Positions 9,251 to 18,025 are shown, counted from the stretch's first letter. The stretch is 64,000 nt of DNA from Nonomuraea angiospora (GCF_014873145.1 NZ_JADBEK010000001.1:5952001-6016000); one strand, 5' to 3'. Numbers and translations are program-made. Notes: generated from the letters alone by a model not told the origin.

Positions 9251-10882
9251 GTGCGCCGGCTCGCGATACCTCTTGCCCTTTTGCTGGCGCTCGGCGGGTT
9301 AGGCAGCCCCGCGCATGCCGACAAGGTGACCCGGACGGCGGAGTGCCAGGGCGACTGGCTGCCCGGCACGCCCACGGCCGACGACGTCATGAAGGGCGAG
9401 ATCTCGCTGGTCGGGCTGCCGACGTACAAGCTCGGCAAGAAGATCAACTGGAGCGCGAGCCCGTACCGGAACCGTTCGTGGGAGTTCGTGTTCCAGTCGC
9501 TGCGCTGGATGGGGACGCTGGTCGTCGCGTACGAGAACAGCGGTGACCGGAGCTACCTGGATCGCGCCACCGAGATCACCAAGGACTGGGTCGCGAACAA
9601 CAAGCTCGGGGCGCGCGGCACCCAGCCGTACACGTGGAAGGACCACCCGGTCTCGCTGCGCACGCAGCCGCTGCTCTGCCTGAGCATGCACGTCAAGGAG
9701 AGCTGGCTGAAGGACAGCCTCGCCGACCACGCCAAGCTCCTGTCGAACGCGCGGCTCTACAAGAAGGGCCACAACCACGGCATCGACCAGGACATCGCGC
9801 TCATGGGCATCGGCTGCAGGTACGGCCGCAAGGACTGGTCGGACCTGGCCTCCCGCCGGCTGACCGGCACGGTGAAGCTCGACGTCGACTCGCAGGGCGC
9901 GCTCATGGAGCAGGCTCCGCGCTATGCGGTGTACGTCTACAGCCGGCTGCAGGTCGCGATGACCAACATGAAGGCGTGCGACAGGAAGGTGCCCGGCGAG
10001 ATCTCCAAGCGGGCGGAGGCGATGAAGGACTTCATCGCCCACGCCACCATGCCGACCGGCTACATGGTGCCCATCGGCGACGGCACCGCCGAGACCGAGC
10101 CGAAGATCGAGACGGGGACGCCGAAGCAGGAGGTCAAGGCGTACCGGGCGGGCTACGTCTTCGGCCGCACGGCCTGGGGCAAGCCGGAGTCGGCGTACTA
10201 CTCGATCAGGTTCGGGCCCGGGCTGAAGTTCCACGGCCACGAGGACCACCTGGGCGTCACGTACTACGCCCAGGGTCGCAACCTCCTGGTGGACGGCGGC
10301 TTCCACTCCTACGAGAAGAGCGCCTACCGCTACTGGACGCTCTCCCCCGAGGCCCACAACGTGCCGACGGTGGCCGGGGCCCGCTTCAAGCCGCGGACCG
10401 CCTCGAAGCTCGTGGCGTCGAAGTACGGCAAGGACCGGCAGTCGTTCAAGCTGACCGACAAGGCGTACGGGGTCAGCCGCACCAGGTCGGTCCTGGTGAA
10501 CCACGGCGAGGACCTCATGGCGGTGCTGGACACGGCGTCGGGCGGCAAGAAGGTCAGCAACCTCTGGCGGTTCGACCCGTCGCTCAAGCTCGTGTCCAAC
10601 GGCGGGGGCAAGGTCGTGCTCGGGGACGGCAAGTTCAAGGTCACCCTGCTGCAGTTCTCGGCGTCGTGCGAGCGGGTCGGCGGGCAGAAGGTGGAGCGCG
10701 GCGGGAAGGTGGGCTGGGTCTCGCCCACGTACCTGTCGAAGCTGCCGACCAATGTGGTGGTGTCGCCGGCGGCGCCGTCGCTGCTGACGGTGATCGTGCC
10801 CGGGACGGACTCGCCCAAGGTGTCCTGCTCGGGCGGGAAGGTCACGGTGGACGGCACCTCGTTCTCCGCCAAGGCGTTCTAG
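9251..10882 (+). CDS. Secreted heparinase II/III-family polysaccharide lyase-like protein
   Basis: A 543-residue exported protein with a 23-residue Sec signal ending SPAHA. The GTG start is preceded by GAAAGGAA at a normal distance. The first two thirds resemble the alpha/alpha-toroid of heparinase II/III lyases (HGIDQDIALMGIG, ALMEQAPRYAVYVYSRLQ). The middle contains the family hallmark FHGHEDHLGVTYYAQG followed by LLVDGG, equivalent to the catalytic-His/metal region of the beta-sandwich domain. The C-terminal ~150 residues are beta-rich. It probably cleaves or binds an acidic polysaccharide outside the cell. No transporter or sulfatase partner is adjacent. Confidence 0.87.
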   Translation: MRRLAIPLALLLALGGLGSPAHADKVTRTAECQGDWLPGTPTADDVMKGEISLVGLPTYKLGKKINWSASPYRNRSWEFVFQSLRWMGTLVVAYENSGDRSYLDRATEITKDWVANNKLGARGTQPYTWKDHPVSLRTQPLLCLSMHVKESWLKDSLADHAKLLSNARLYKKGHNHGIDQDIALMGIGCRYGRKDWSDLASRRLTGTVKLDVDSQGALMEQAPRYAVYVYSRLQVAMTNMKACDRKVPGEISKRAEAMKDFIAHATMPTGYMVPIGDGTAETEPKIETGTPKQEVKAYRAGYVFGRTAWGKPESAYYSIRFGPGLKFHGHEDHLGVTYYAQGRNLLVDGGFHSYEKSAYRYWTLSPEAHNVPTVAGARFKPRTASKLVASKYGKDRQSFKLTDKAYGVSRTRSVLVNHGEDLMAVLDTASGGKKVSNLWRFDPSLKLVSNGGGKVVLGDGKFKVTLLQFSASCERVGGQKVERGGKVGWVSPTYLSKLPTNVVVSPAAPSLLTVIVPGTDSPKVSCSGGKVTVDGTSFSAKAF

Positions 10883-11325
10883 CCCAGGCGTCCTGGCCAT
10901 GGGTGGGCGGGCGCCGTCCACCCATCAGCCCAGGAACGCGCCGCCTCCAGCTCGTCCGGCCGCGTGTCGAAGTAGGACTTCGCCCCCTCGCTGAGCGCGA
11001 AGGGGCAGATCGCGTTGACCGTGATGTCGTGGGCGCCCCACTCGCGGGCCGCGGTCCTGGTGAGGCCGCCGACGGCGGCCTTCGCCGAGACGTACGCGGC
11101 GTAACCGACCAGCCCCTGGACCTCGGAGCCTGAGCGCAGGTTGATGACGCGCCCGCCGCCCTTGAGGTGGGGGAAACAGGCCCGCATGAAGTACGTGCCG
11201 GCCATGGGGCCGGTGCGGAAGGCCAGCTCGAGATCCTCGTCGGTGATCGCCGTTGAGGTCGACGACGGCGATCGAGGCGCCCTCCTTGGCCATGGCCGTC
11301 GCGATGCCGCGATCCCTGGCCGCGC
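10879..11325 (-). pseudogene. Decayed short-chain dehydrogenase (SDR) remnant
   Basis: Two pieces of an SDR oxidoreductase lie in different frames on the minus strand. The upstream piece, around 11255-11325, carries the cofactor-binding start GIATAMAKEGASIAVVDLNG. The downstream piece, 10879 to about 11250, carries the middle of the protein, including VGYAAYVSAK with the YxxxK catalytic pair and the ITVNAICPF strand. Roughly 70 residues are missing between them, and the C-terminal third is gone, since the frame runs out against the stop of the convergent heparinase-like gene. I see no way for this to make a working enzyme. Confidence 0.75.
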
Positions 11326-11761
11326 TGCAGCAGGCGCTGCTGGATCTGGTCCTGGACAAGGAGCTGGGGCAGATCACGGTGGCCGACGTCACCAAGCGGG
11401 CCGGCACGTGATGGCCCAGAGCGAGCCGCCCGTCCAGACCACACGGTTGTTCGCACACGTCGCCGAGCACGCGCACCTGTACCGGGCGCTGCTGGGCCCC
11501 GACGGCAGCGCCCGGCTCCAGGACCACCTGCGCCATCGCATGACCGTCGCCATCCACGTCAGCAAACAGCACACCGCACCGGACGACGGCGACTCCACGC
11601 ACGTCGATGATCCTGCGGACATCCCTCATGACGTTCCGGCGGCGTTCATCGCGGGGGCGCTGCTGTCGGTGGCGGCGGACTGGGTGCGGCGGGGGTGCCC
11701 GGGCACCCCCGAGGAGCTCTCCGCGACGGTCTGGCCCCTGATGGTCGGCGCCTCACCGTGA
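11304..11761 (+). pseudogene. TetR-family regulator with its DNA-binding helix deleted
   Basis: The first piece (from about 11304 to the stop at 11411) reads ALLDLVLDKELGQITVADV, the first helices of a TetR HTH, then stops right after TKRAGT where the recognition helix should begin. The second piece, in another frame from about 11411 to 11761, reads TTRLFAHVAEHAHLYRALLG and continues through a normal TetR ligand-binding C-terminus (AAFIAGALLSVAADWVRRG). About 45 residues are lost at the junction. The N-terminal edge overlaps the SDR remnant on the other strand. The likely ancestral arrangement was a divergent TetR/SDR pair. Confidence 0.75.
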
Positions 11762-11775
11762 GTTCGCGGCCGCCG

Positions 11776-12156
11776 TCAGAACATCCCGTTCGGGAGCTCA
11801 TCCGGGTCGGGCACCGGCTGCACCACGTCCCAGTGCTCGACGATCCGCCCGTCCACCATCCGCCAGATGTCCACGACCGCGATCCCGCGCCCGTCCCCTG
11901 GCGGGACCATGTGATAGTGCAGCATCACATGATCGTCCTCGGCGATGACCCGCTTGAGGTCGAGCTTCGCCCCCGCGACCGGGGCGCTCGCGATGAACTC
12001 GACGAACGCGTCCCTGCCTGAGGGGTTTCCCGGGCTGTGCTCGACGAAGTCCTCCCGGAGCAGCTCCCGGAGTATCTCCACGTTCCCCGCCGCGAACTCC
12101 GAGAAGCCGCGCAGGACGATTTCCTTGTTGCGTCCGGCAGTGCCGTTCTCACTCAT
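11776..12156 (-). CDS. SnoaL-like / NTF2-fold protein
   Basis: A 126-residue single-domain protein of the SnoaL/ester cyclase-like group in the NTF2 superfamily. The recognisable pattern is an N-terminal helix (NKEIVLRGFSEFAAGN), LREDFVEHSPG, then a strand block with HVMLHYHMVPPG and the closing VVDIWRMVDGRIVEHWDVVQPVP. Members act as polyketide cyclases or simple binding/isomerising proteins, and many are uncharacterised, so no reaction is assigned. It is complete and sits between the TetR remnant and an alpha/beta hydrolase. A palindrome 33-55 bases upstream of its start may be its operator. Confidence 0.82.
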   Translation of the reverse strand: MSENGTAGRNKEIVLRGFSEFAAGNVEILRELLREDFVEHSPGNPSGRDAFVEFIASAPVAGAKLDLKRVIAEDDHVMLHYHMVPPGDGRGIAVVDIWRMVDGRIVEHWDVVQPVPDPDELPNGMF

Positions 12157-12188
12157 GCGCCCACCCTGCGGCGCACCGGCCCGGCCCG

Positions 12189-12211
12189 TCGATTACATCC
12201 CATGTAATTGA
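12189..12211. promoter_or_regulatory. Palindrome upstream of SnoaL-like gene (possible TetR operator)
   Basis: ATTACAT-CCC-ATGTAAT is a perfect 7-bp inverted repeat with imperfect extension to TC..GA on both sides. It is much richer in A/T than its surroundings and lies between the hydrolase stop and the SnoaL-like start. TetR-type repressors bind such sites, and the nearby tetR gene is broken. Confidence 0.5.
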
Positions 12212-12217
12212 CGGCGT

Positions 12218-13039
12218 TCAGTGGGCTTGCGCGGTGAAGGCCAGGAGCAGTTCGGCGGTCCGCTGCGGATCTTCCACGATGGGCGAGTGCCCGGCGCCGG
12301 GCAGCAGTTCGACCTTCGCGTCCGGAACGACGCTGTAGTCGGCCGCGGACGAGGATCGCCATCTCCGGTCCTCCTCGCCGAAGATCACCAGCAGCGGCTT
12401 GCCGAGGACCTTCAGCCGATCCGGGAGCGCCTGCTCCTCCAGGTATTGGCGGGGCGCCTGCATGATCGCGGCGAACGCGTGGAAGCTCATACCGCGCAGC
12501 TCGTCCATGAACTCCTGCGGGATCGGGTAGTCCGGGCGGCTGAAACCGGTGCCGGCGAACTGGCGGATCAGCTCGTCGCTCGGCGGCCACTGCGAGGGGC
12601 CGATCGCGGCGGACTCCTGTGGGATGAGGGCGTCCATGCCGGGTCCGGTGTTGATGAGCGCGAGCGCGGTCACCAGGTCGGGCCGTTGCTCGGCGAGGGC
12701 GGTGGCGACCACGCCGCCGCTGGAATGGCCGGCGACCACGGCGTGCTCCACTCCGAGCCGGTCCAGGGCCGCGCCGGCCCGGCGGGCCTGGTCCGGGATC
12801 GCGTAGCTGCCGTCGGCCGGTTGGCCGGACCGGCCGTGCCCGAGCAGGTCGATCCGGATGACGCGATGAGATCCGGTCAGCAGCGGAACCAGCAGGCCCC
12901 ACCACCTGGCCGAGGCTGCCGTCCCGTGGATGAGCAGGAGCGCGGGGGCGTCGCGGGGGCCGTCCTGGCGCACGTGGATGTCGCCTTCGTCCAGGGACAG
13001 GGTCGAGCTGTCGCCGTTCATACCGTCAGAAATGGTCAT
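12218..13039 (-). CDS. Alpha/beta hydrolase
   Basis: A serine hydrolase of about 273 residues with the complete catalytic layout: oxyanion loop LLIHGTAASARWW, nucleophile elbow GHSSGG, acid residue near VIFGEED, and histidine in GAGHSP. A cap region (GPSQWPPSDELIRQF) lies between. Such enzymes cleave esters, lactones or C-C bonds; the exact type is not resolvable. I chose the ATG at 13039. A TTG at 13081 with GAGGGA upstream would add 14 residues and cannot be excluded. It is divergent to an AraC-family regulator whose start is about 76 bases away, which makes that regulator the obvious candidate controller. Confidence 0.87.
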   Translation of the reverse strand: MTISDGMNGDSSTLSLDEGDIHVRQDGPRDAPALLLIHGTAASARWWGLLVPLLTGSHRVIRIDLLGHGRSGQPADGSYAIPDQARRAGAALDRLGVEHAVVAGHSSGGVVATALAEQRPDLVTALALINTGPGMDALIPQESAAIGPSQWPPSDELIRQFAGTGFSRPDYPIPQEFMDELRGMSFHAFAAIMQAPRQYLEEQALPDRLKVLGKPLLVIFGEEDRRWRSSSAADYSVVPDAKVELLPGAGHSPIVEDPQRTAELLLAFTAQAH

Positions 13040-13115
13040 GAGGCCACTGTCGCCGTCTGCGGGCGCCGCTGGATTGAACAAATGTTCCCTCGATCAGCGC
13101 GCGTAGCATGGGGCA

Positions 13116-13967
13116 GTGCGGACATTCGTGCACGGCGCGGCTGTGTGGGGCGTGGCCTGCCCGCGGCGGCCCAGCCGGGTGGCCGGTGTCACCATGGCGG
13201 GGTTCCGGGTCCGTAAGCTGGACACGCTCCGGATGGTCCCGCATCCGGCCGTGACGCTGCTGGTGGAGTTCGGCGGCGGTTCGCCGGTCATGGACTGTGC
13301 CGCCGGGCGGCAGCAGCGGGGAAGCGTCGTCGCCGGGCCCGGGCTCGGGTCCGGAGGCTCGGTCCGGGCGCGGGGCGAGAACGTCGAGTGCGTGCAGGTA
13401 CGCCTGTCCCCTGCGATCGCGCGCGCGGTCCTGGACGTCTCCCCCGCCGACCTCGACGGCACCGTGGTGGCCCTCGACGACCTGTGGGGCCGCGAGGCGT
13501 CACGCCTCCGCGAGCGGCTGAGCGAGATCTCGTCGTGGCAGGAACGCTTCGCGTTGACGGACGCGCTGCTCGCCCGCCGGCATGACGCGGGGTCGCCGGT
13601 GGACCCCGAGGTGGCCTGGGCCTGGCAGCGGATCGTCGCCGGCCGCGGCCTGGTCAGGGTCGACGGCCTGGCGGCCGAGGTCGGGTGGAGCCGTAAGCGC
13701 CTGTGGTCCAGGTTCCGCTCGCAGATCGGCCTGCCGCCCAAGCGCGCCGTGAAGCTGGTCCGCTTCGACCATGCCGCCCACCGCCTGGTCGCGGGTGAGG
13801 GCGCGGCCCGGGTCGCGGCCGACGCCGGCTACGCCGACCAGTCCCACCTGCATCGGGACGTCGTGGCGTTCACCGGGGTGACCCCCGCGACCGTGGCCGG
13901 CGAGCCGTTTCTGGCGGTCGACGACCTCGCGTGGCCCAACCAGGAAACCTCCGCCGACCGGACGTGA
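13116..13967 (+). CDS. AraC-family transcriptional regulator
   Basis: A 283-residue regulator that begins at a GTG. The C-terminal ~100 residues hold the two AraC helix-turn-helices: LAAEVGWSRKRLWSRFRSQIG and ARVAADAGYADQSHLHRDV, followed by FTGVTPA, the family signature. The N-terminal ~170 residues form a ligand-sensing region without a clear cupin motif; it opens RTFVHGAAVWGVACPRRP. It is transcribed away from the alpha/beta hydrolase, which it probably regulates, and converges on the epimerase-like gene with an 11-base gap. Confidence 0.87.
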   Translation: MRTFVHGAAVWGVACPRRPSRVAGVTMAGFRVRKLDTLRMVPHPAVTLLVEFGGGSPVMDCAAGRQQRGSVVAGPGLGSGGSVRARGENVECVQVRLSPAIARAVLDVSPADLDGTVVALDDLWGREASRLRERLSEISSWQERFALTDALLARRHDAGSPVDPEVAWAWQRIVAGRGLVRVDGLAAEVGWSRKRLWSRFRSQIGLPPKRAVKLVRFDHAAHRLVAGEGAARVAADAGYADQSHLHRDVVAFTGVTPATVAGEPFLAVDDLAWPNQETSADRT

Positions 13968-13978
13968 GGCGGCTGCTG

Positions 13979-14806
13979 CTACTGGGCGGTCACGAACTCC
14001 CGCGCACCGCGCAGCCTGGTCCGCAGCCGCCGCTGGGTCAGGGCGCAGTCCAACCGCACGTCGAGCGGCCCGGGCAGGTCGGTGTCGGCCCGCCGGCCGG
14101 ACGGCAGCCGGGCCGGATCCAGCCCGTCGCGCCGGGCGACGAGGCAGCCCAGCTCATACCGGCTCACCGCGTCTGCCCCGGCCACGTGGTGGATCCCGGC
14201 GCGGTCCTCCGAGTTCGCGAGCTCCAGGAGGGCCGCCGCCAGATCGCGGACGTGGACCGGGCAGCGCACGTCGTCGGTGAACAACACCCCGTGCGTGCCG
14301 CCCGTGGCCAGCGCGTGCACGAAGTCCTCGTGCTGGGAGCCGCCGTCGCCGATGATCAGCGACGTCCGTACGACCACCGCCATGGGGTCGATCGCATGCA
14401 CGGCCACCTCCGCCGCCGCCTTCGCCGCCCCGTACGGGCTGACCGGGTCGGGCACGCGGTCCTCGGCATAGGTGATCGCCTTGCCCGAAAAGACGGCATC
14501 GCTGGACACGTGCACCAGGCGTGCGCCGTTCGCGGAGGCGGCGACGGCCACGTGAGCGGCGCCCATGGCCGTCGTCGCCCAGTCCGACTGGCGGTAGGCC
14601 GCGTTGATGACGACGTCAGGGGCGAACGCGCCGATCAGGTCGGCCACAGCCGTACGGTCGCGGACATCCAGCGGCAGCCACTCGACCCCCGCCGCCCTTC
14701 CTGGCCGCGTCAGACAGGTCGCGGCCACGACCTCGCCGGCCGCCGCGGACTGCCGCACGAGTTCGGCGCCGAGAAAGCCGCTGCCGCCCACGATGAGGGT
14801 TCTCAT
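13979..14806 (-). CDS. RmlD-like NAD(P)-dependent sugar-nucleotide reductase/epimerase
   Basis: A 275-residue extended-SDR protein of the dTDP-4-dehydrorhamnose reductase type. It has the Rossmann glycine motif GGSGFLG at its N-terminus, the DVVINAAYR segment, catalytic Ser in VHVSSDAVF, and the YGAAK tyrosine-lysine pair. The C-terminal region (RCPVHVRDLAAALLEL) is like RmlD. A longer frame extends upstream across the divergent regulator and is not credible; the ATG at 14806 precedes MRTLIVGGSG directly. No other sugar-nucleotide genes are nearby, so a role in rhamnose synthesis is not supported by context. Confidence 0.85.
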   Translation of the reverse strand: MRTLIVGGSGFLGAELVRQSAAAGEVVAATCLTRPGRAAGVEWLPLDVRDRTAVADLIGAFAPDVVINAAYRQSDWATTAMGAAHVAVAASANGARLVHVSSDAVFSGKAITYAEDRVPDPVSPYGAAKAAAEVAVHAIDPMAVVVRTSLIIGDGGSQHEDFVHALATGGTHGVLFTDDVRCPVHVRDLAAALLELANSEDRAGIHHVAGADAVSRYELGCLVARRDGLDPARLPSGRRADTDLPGPLDVRLDCALTQRRLRTRLRGAREFVTAQ

Positions 14807-14893
14807 GAGCTGTGACCGTAGTGGAGGACTGCGCCACGTCACGACCGTCGAGCCACGTACTGATCCTTTCCGCTCGCCCGGTAGAACTGGGGC

Positions 14894-15688
14894 ATGCATC
14901 GCGATCGCACGGTCGGCGAGCTGCTGCGGGAGTGGCGCCGGCGGCGCCGCCTGAGCCAGCTCGACCTGGCCGTCCAGGCGGACGTGTCCAGCCGGCACAT
15001 CAGCTTCGTCGAGACCGGCCGTACGATCCCCAGCCGCCGGATGCTCCTGCACCTGGCCCAGCACCTGGACGTCCCCCTGCGCGAACGCAACCGGCTCCTG
15101 GTCGCCGCCGGGTACGCCCCCGCCTATGAGCGGCGCCCGCTGGAGGACCCGGAGCTGGCCCGGGCGTACGAGGCCATCCAGGGCGTGCTGCGCGGGCACG
15201 AGCCGTTCCCCGCCGTCGCCGTCGACCACCACTGGAACGTGCTGCTCAGCAATCCGGCCATGGAGATCTTCCTGGACGGCGTCGACCCGGAGCTGCTGAG
15301 ATCGCCGGTCAACATGATGCGGCTCGGCCTGGACCCGCGCGGGTTCGCGCCCCGGCTGCAGAATCTGGGGCAGGTACGGGCGTACCTGCTGCCTCGGCTC
15401 GCCCGCCAGGCCGCCCGCACGGGAGATCCCCAACTGAGTGCGCTGTACGAGGAGCTCCGGTCCTACGGCACCGAGGACGACCCGCCCACCGCCGGACCCA
15501 CCGACATCGCCATGCCCATCCGGCTCCGGCACGACGGGGTCGAATTGAGCTTCTTCAGCACGATCACGACGTTCGGCGCGGCCTTTGACATCACCCTCGA
15601 AGAGATCGCCATCGAGACCCTCTTCCCCGCCGACGCCACGACCACCGCCTACCTGCGTCGTCCTGCTCCACTGCGTGGATCACGCTGA
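14894..15688 (+). CDS. XRE/MmyB-type transcriptional regulator
   Basis: A 264-residue regulator. Residues 1-65 form an XRE helix-turn-helix (LLREWRRRRRLSQLDLAVQA, then VSSRHISFVETGRTIPS). The remainder is the MmyB-like ligand-binding domain typical of actinobacterial regulators next to dehydrogenases, with HHWNVLLSNPAMEIFL and the closing FSTITTFGAAFDITLEE. Known MmyB-family members bind small molecules such as fatty acids in a PAS-like pocket. It is divergent to the RmlD-like gene (88 bases between starts), consistent with regulation of that gene, as is common for this family. Confidence 0.92.
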   Translation: MHRDRTVGELLREWRRRRRLSQLDLAVQADVSSRHISFVETGRTIPSRRMLLHLAQHLDVPLRERNRLLVAAGYAPAYERRPLEDPELARAYEAIQGVLRGHEPFPAVAVDHHWNVLLSNPAMEIFLDGVDPELLRSPVNMMRLGLDPRGFAPRLQNLGQVRAYLLPRLARQAARTGDPQLSALYEELRSYGTEDDPPTAGPTDIAMPIRLRHDGVELSFFSTITTFGAAFDITLEEIAIETLFPADATTTAYLRRPAPLRGSR

Positions 15689-15761
15689 AGCAGAAGCGGC
15701 GCTCGCCGTCCGGGACCGCAGGTGCGGCCTCATCGCCGCCGGCCGCAGGGCGCTGGGCGCC

Positions 15762-15792
15762 GGGGTAAGGGCGCCTGGTCCGCCCTCACCCC
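15762..15792. terminator. Hairpin after the XRE/MmyB gene
   Basis: GGGGTAAGGGCG and CGCCCTCACCCC pair over 12 bases with one G-U and enclose a 7-base loop. It lies between convergent genes (XRE/MmyB and the TPR/retropepsin-fold protein). There is no T-run. Confidence 0.4.
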
Positions 15793-15852
15793 CTTAACCG
15801 TAGGAGCCGGCAGTTCCAGGTGGCTCCCGTGACGCCCGTGCGGTCGCGGTGA

Positions 15853-17175
15853 TCAGGCGGCCTCGCCGCGGGCGATGTAGAGGTTCATGTCGGTGAAGTC
15901 GACGGTGATGTTGTAGGGCTTCCAGAAGCAGTGGGAGAACCAGCCCATCGTGTCGATCCCTGTCCCATAGGGCCAGGGCACGTTGACCTTCTGGTTTGGG
16001 TTCGTGTAGCAGTAGACCTCCTTGGCGACGGCGTTGCCGAGGCGGATCTCCTTCGGGTAGCAGGGGTAGACGGCGGCCGGGTGGCTTTGGGCGAAAGTCC
16101 CGATCTGGCGGTCGTAGTCGGCGCGGACCCCCAATTGCTTGGCCGTTTCCCCGACCATGCCCGCGGCGATCTCGCTGACTCCGCCGAAGTTCACACCCAC
16201 CACCCCTGTGCGGGAGCCCGCAACGCCGGCGAAGCTGCCCGTGCTGTGCAGGTATTGCTCACGGGCCAGCCACAGCGGCAGGGGATCGGCGCCCGCCCGT
16301 GCGGCGGCGGCGCGTGCCTTCCTGGCCGTTTCGGGGGTCCGGCGGCGCAGGATCAGCTGTCGGCCGGCGTAGTCGAAGGTGGTCAGCAAGTGGTAGAAGA
16401 CCCACGTGCCGATCAGGCCATCGCTGTCGATGCCGACGTCTTCGCCCGACTCCGTCGACGACCAGCCCACCGGGACGTTACGCAGTTCGATGCCGCCGAG
16501 CTTGAAGGAGTCCAGTATCCCCCAGTACGCCCATATGGTGCTGCCCTCGAAATCGGTCTTCTGGCTGGCGACGGGGCTCAGCCCGGCCTCCTTGGCCACC
16601 GACGCGCGCACGCTCAGGTTCGGGGCGCCGGTGTAGAACGTGAAGCGCTTCGTCGGCCCTCCGTTGACCGAGGCCTCGACCAGCGGCATCGGGTCCATCT
16701 GCTGGAATGGCAGCCGCGCGGTCTCGCCGTGGATCTGATACGCCTCGCCGCGGACCGCCGCGAACCACTTGGCGTAGCTGTCCTCGCCGGCCGCTTTCCA
16801 GTGGGGTGCGGAGAGAGCCAGTTTGTCCTGCCGGATGTAGCAGTCGGCCAGGAAGTAGTTGGTGTTCTTGTCGTCGGGCGCCAGAGCGAGGGCCATCTTG
16901 AGGTACTTCTCGGCGTCGGCGAACCGGTTGGCCAGCAGCCCGACATAGCCGCGCTGGCGGGCCGCGTGCAGGTTCTTGGGGTCCTTCTTGAGGATCTCCT
17001 CGTACGCGCGGCCGGCCTCCTCGAACTTGCCGGCCTTGAACAGCGCGTCCGCGTCACCGCTGCCGGCCAGCGCGGTGGCCGCGCCGCCCAGCAGCGGCGC
17101 GGCCGCGGCGCCACCGGCCAGCACGGCGGCGCCCCGCAGCAGCGAACGCCGGTCCCATTGCCTGTCATCAGCCAC
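15853..17175 (-). CDS. Tat-exported TPR plus retropepsin-fold protein with degenerate active site
   Basis: A 440-residue protein. The Tat signal (DRRSLLRGAAVLAGG) is followed by TPR helices at about residues 40-125 (ALFKAGKFEEAGRAYEEIL, ANRFADAEKYLKMALALAP). Two repeated aspartyl-protease-like halves follow. The first has TFYTGAPNLSVRASVAKEAG, where active retropepsins have DTGA: the catalytic Asp is Tyr. The matching second flap (GLIGTWVFYHLLTTFDY) is kept, and a second half with GVVGVNFGG lacks a DTGA too. So it is probably a binding protein rather than a protease, but this is inference. Function is unknown. About 450 bases upstream are free of genes. Confidence 0.75.
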   Translation of the reverse strand: MADDRQWDRRSLLRGAAVLAGGAAAAPLLGGAATALAGSGDADALFKAGKFEEAGRAYEEILKKDPKNLHAARQRGYVGLLANRFADAEKYLKMALALAPDDKNTNYFLADCYIRQDKLALSAPHWKAAGEDSYAKWFAAVRGEAYQIHGETARLPFQQMDPMPLVEASVNGGPTKRFTFYTGAPNLSVRASVAKEAGLSPVASQKTDFEGSTIWAYWGILDSFKLGGIELRNVPVGWSSTESGEDVGIDSDGLIGTWVFYHLLTTFDYAGRQLILRRRTPETARKARAAAARAGADPLPLWLAREQYLHSTGSFAGVAGSRTGVVGVNFGGVSEIAAGMVGETAKQLGVRADYDRQIGTFAQSHPAAVYPCYPKEIRLGNAVAKEVYCYTNPNQKVNVPWPYGTGIDTMGWFSHCFWKPYNITVDFTDMNLYIARGEAA

Positions 17176-17629
17176 ACCTTCTCCTTTTCGTGATCACCTT
17201 CGCCGTGACTTTCTGTCCGGCGGACGGGCACGACACCTCCGGCCGGTTCGTCTCGCCCTGCTCGATGAGGGCGAGGCCGTGGTGCCGGGGCCACCCAGGC
17301 CGTACAGCGTCGTCCCGATGCGGGGCGGCGGGATCGTTTCGCAGTGCGCTCCGAAACTCGCCCGCCGGCCGACCCCGTCCACTGTCGGCCAGCCGTGTTC
17401 GCGCCTCGTCCGCGCCGTGTCATGGTCGTGTCACGGCCCCGACCGACGGTGGCCGCCGTCGGCGAACCGAGACATGCGGCAGGCAACGCGCACACACTCG
17501 GCATCGATCGTGGTTCGTGATGAGTTGAGGAGATGTGCCCGGCAGGGGACGAGGTCGTCAGCAACCTGGACGGGTGTCTTCGATCCCGAGTGCAAGATCG
17601 TGATGTGGCTGAGCTACGGTCGGTTGATC
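17176..17629. other. Gene-free stretch upstream of the TPR protein and the VOC gene
   Basis: About 450 bases separate the Tat-exported TPR protein (minus) from the VOC gene (plus). I find no conserved reading frame or RNA structure in it. The last part, 17581-17604, is the left arm of the 24-bp inverted repeat, so a rearrangement boundary lies here. Base composition is a little lower in GC toward the VOC gene. Confidence 0.5.
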
Positions 17630-18025
17630 ATGACCAATCTGCTCGGAATCAACCATCTGACACTGTCCACGACCGAACTCGACCGGCTCGTGGCGTACTA
17701 CACGGAGTTGCTCGGAGCAACGCTCGCGTTCGAGCGCGCTGCTACCTCTGCTGATCCTCGGATCGCAGTCCTCGATGTCGGCGGGGCCGACCATCTGATG
17801 ATCGTCGAAACCGCCACCGTCCCCGCCCTCGATCTTGATCCCCTGAACCGGGCGGGTTGGGGGCTACGCGTGGGCACATACGCACAACTGTGTGAGCTTC
17901 GCGAACGGATTCTGGATGCCGGGCGGCCGGTCGGACAGATCGAGACACTGCCTACGCAATGGACGATGATGGCTCGCGATCCCGATGGACGCCCTGTGGA
18001 TATCCGGGCCCATCGCCCTCGATGA
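17630..18025 (+). CDS. VOC/glyoxalase-family protein
   Basis: A 131-residue vicinal-oxygen-chelate protein starting MTNLLGINHLTLSTTELDRL. The metal-ligand His in GINHLTL and the closing acidic/aromatic region (TMMARDPDGRPVDI) fit the glyoxalase/fosfomycin-resistance fold, and the total length is typical. The central GADHLMIVE carries a second His. Whether it acts as a dioxygenase, lyase or thiol transferase is not determinable. The ATG at 17630 was chosen; an in-frame ATG 11 codons earlier lies inside the left repeat arm and has no ribosome site. The gene sits exactly between the two inverted repeat arms. Confidence 0.85.
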   Translation: MTNLLGINHLTLSTTELDRLVAYYTELLGATLAFERAATSADPRIAVLDVGGADHLMIVETATVPALDLDPLNRAGWGLRVGTYAQLCELRERILDAGRPVGQIETLPTQWTMMARDPDGRPVDIRAHRPR

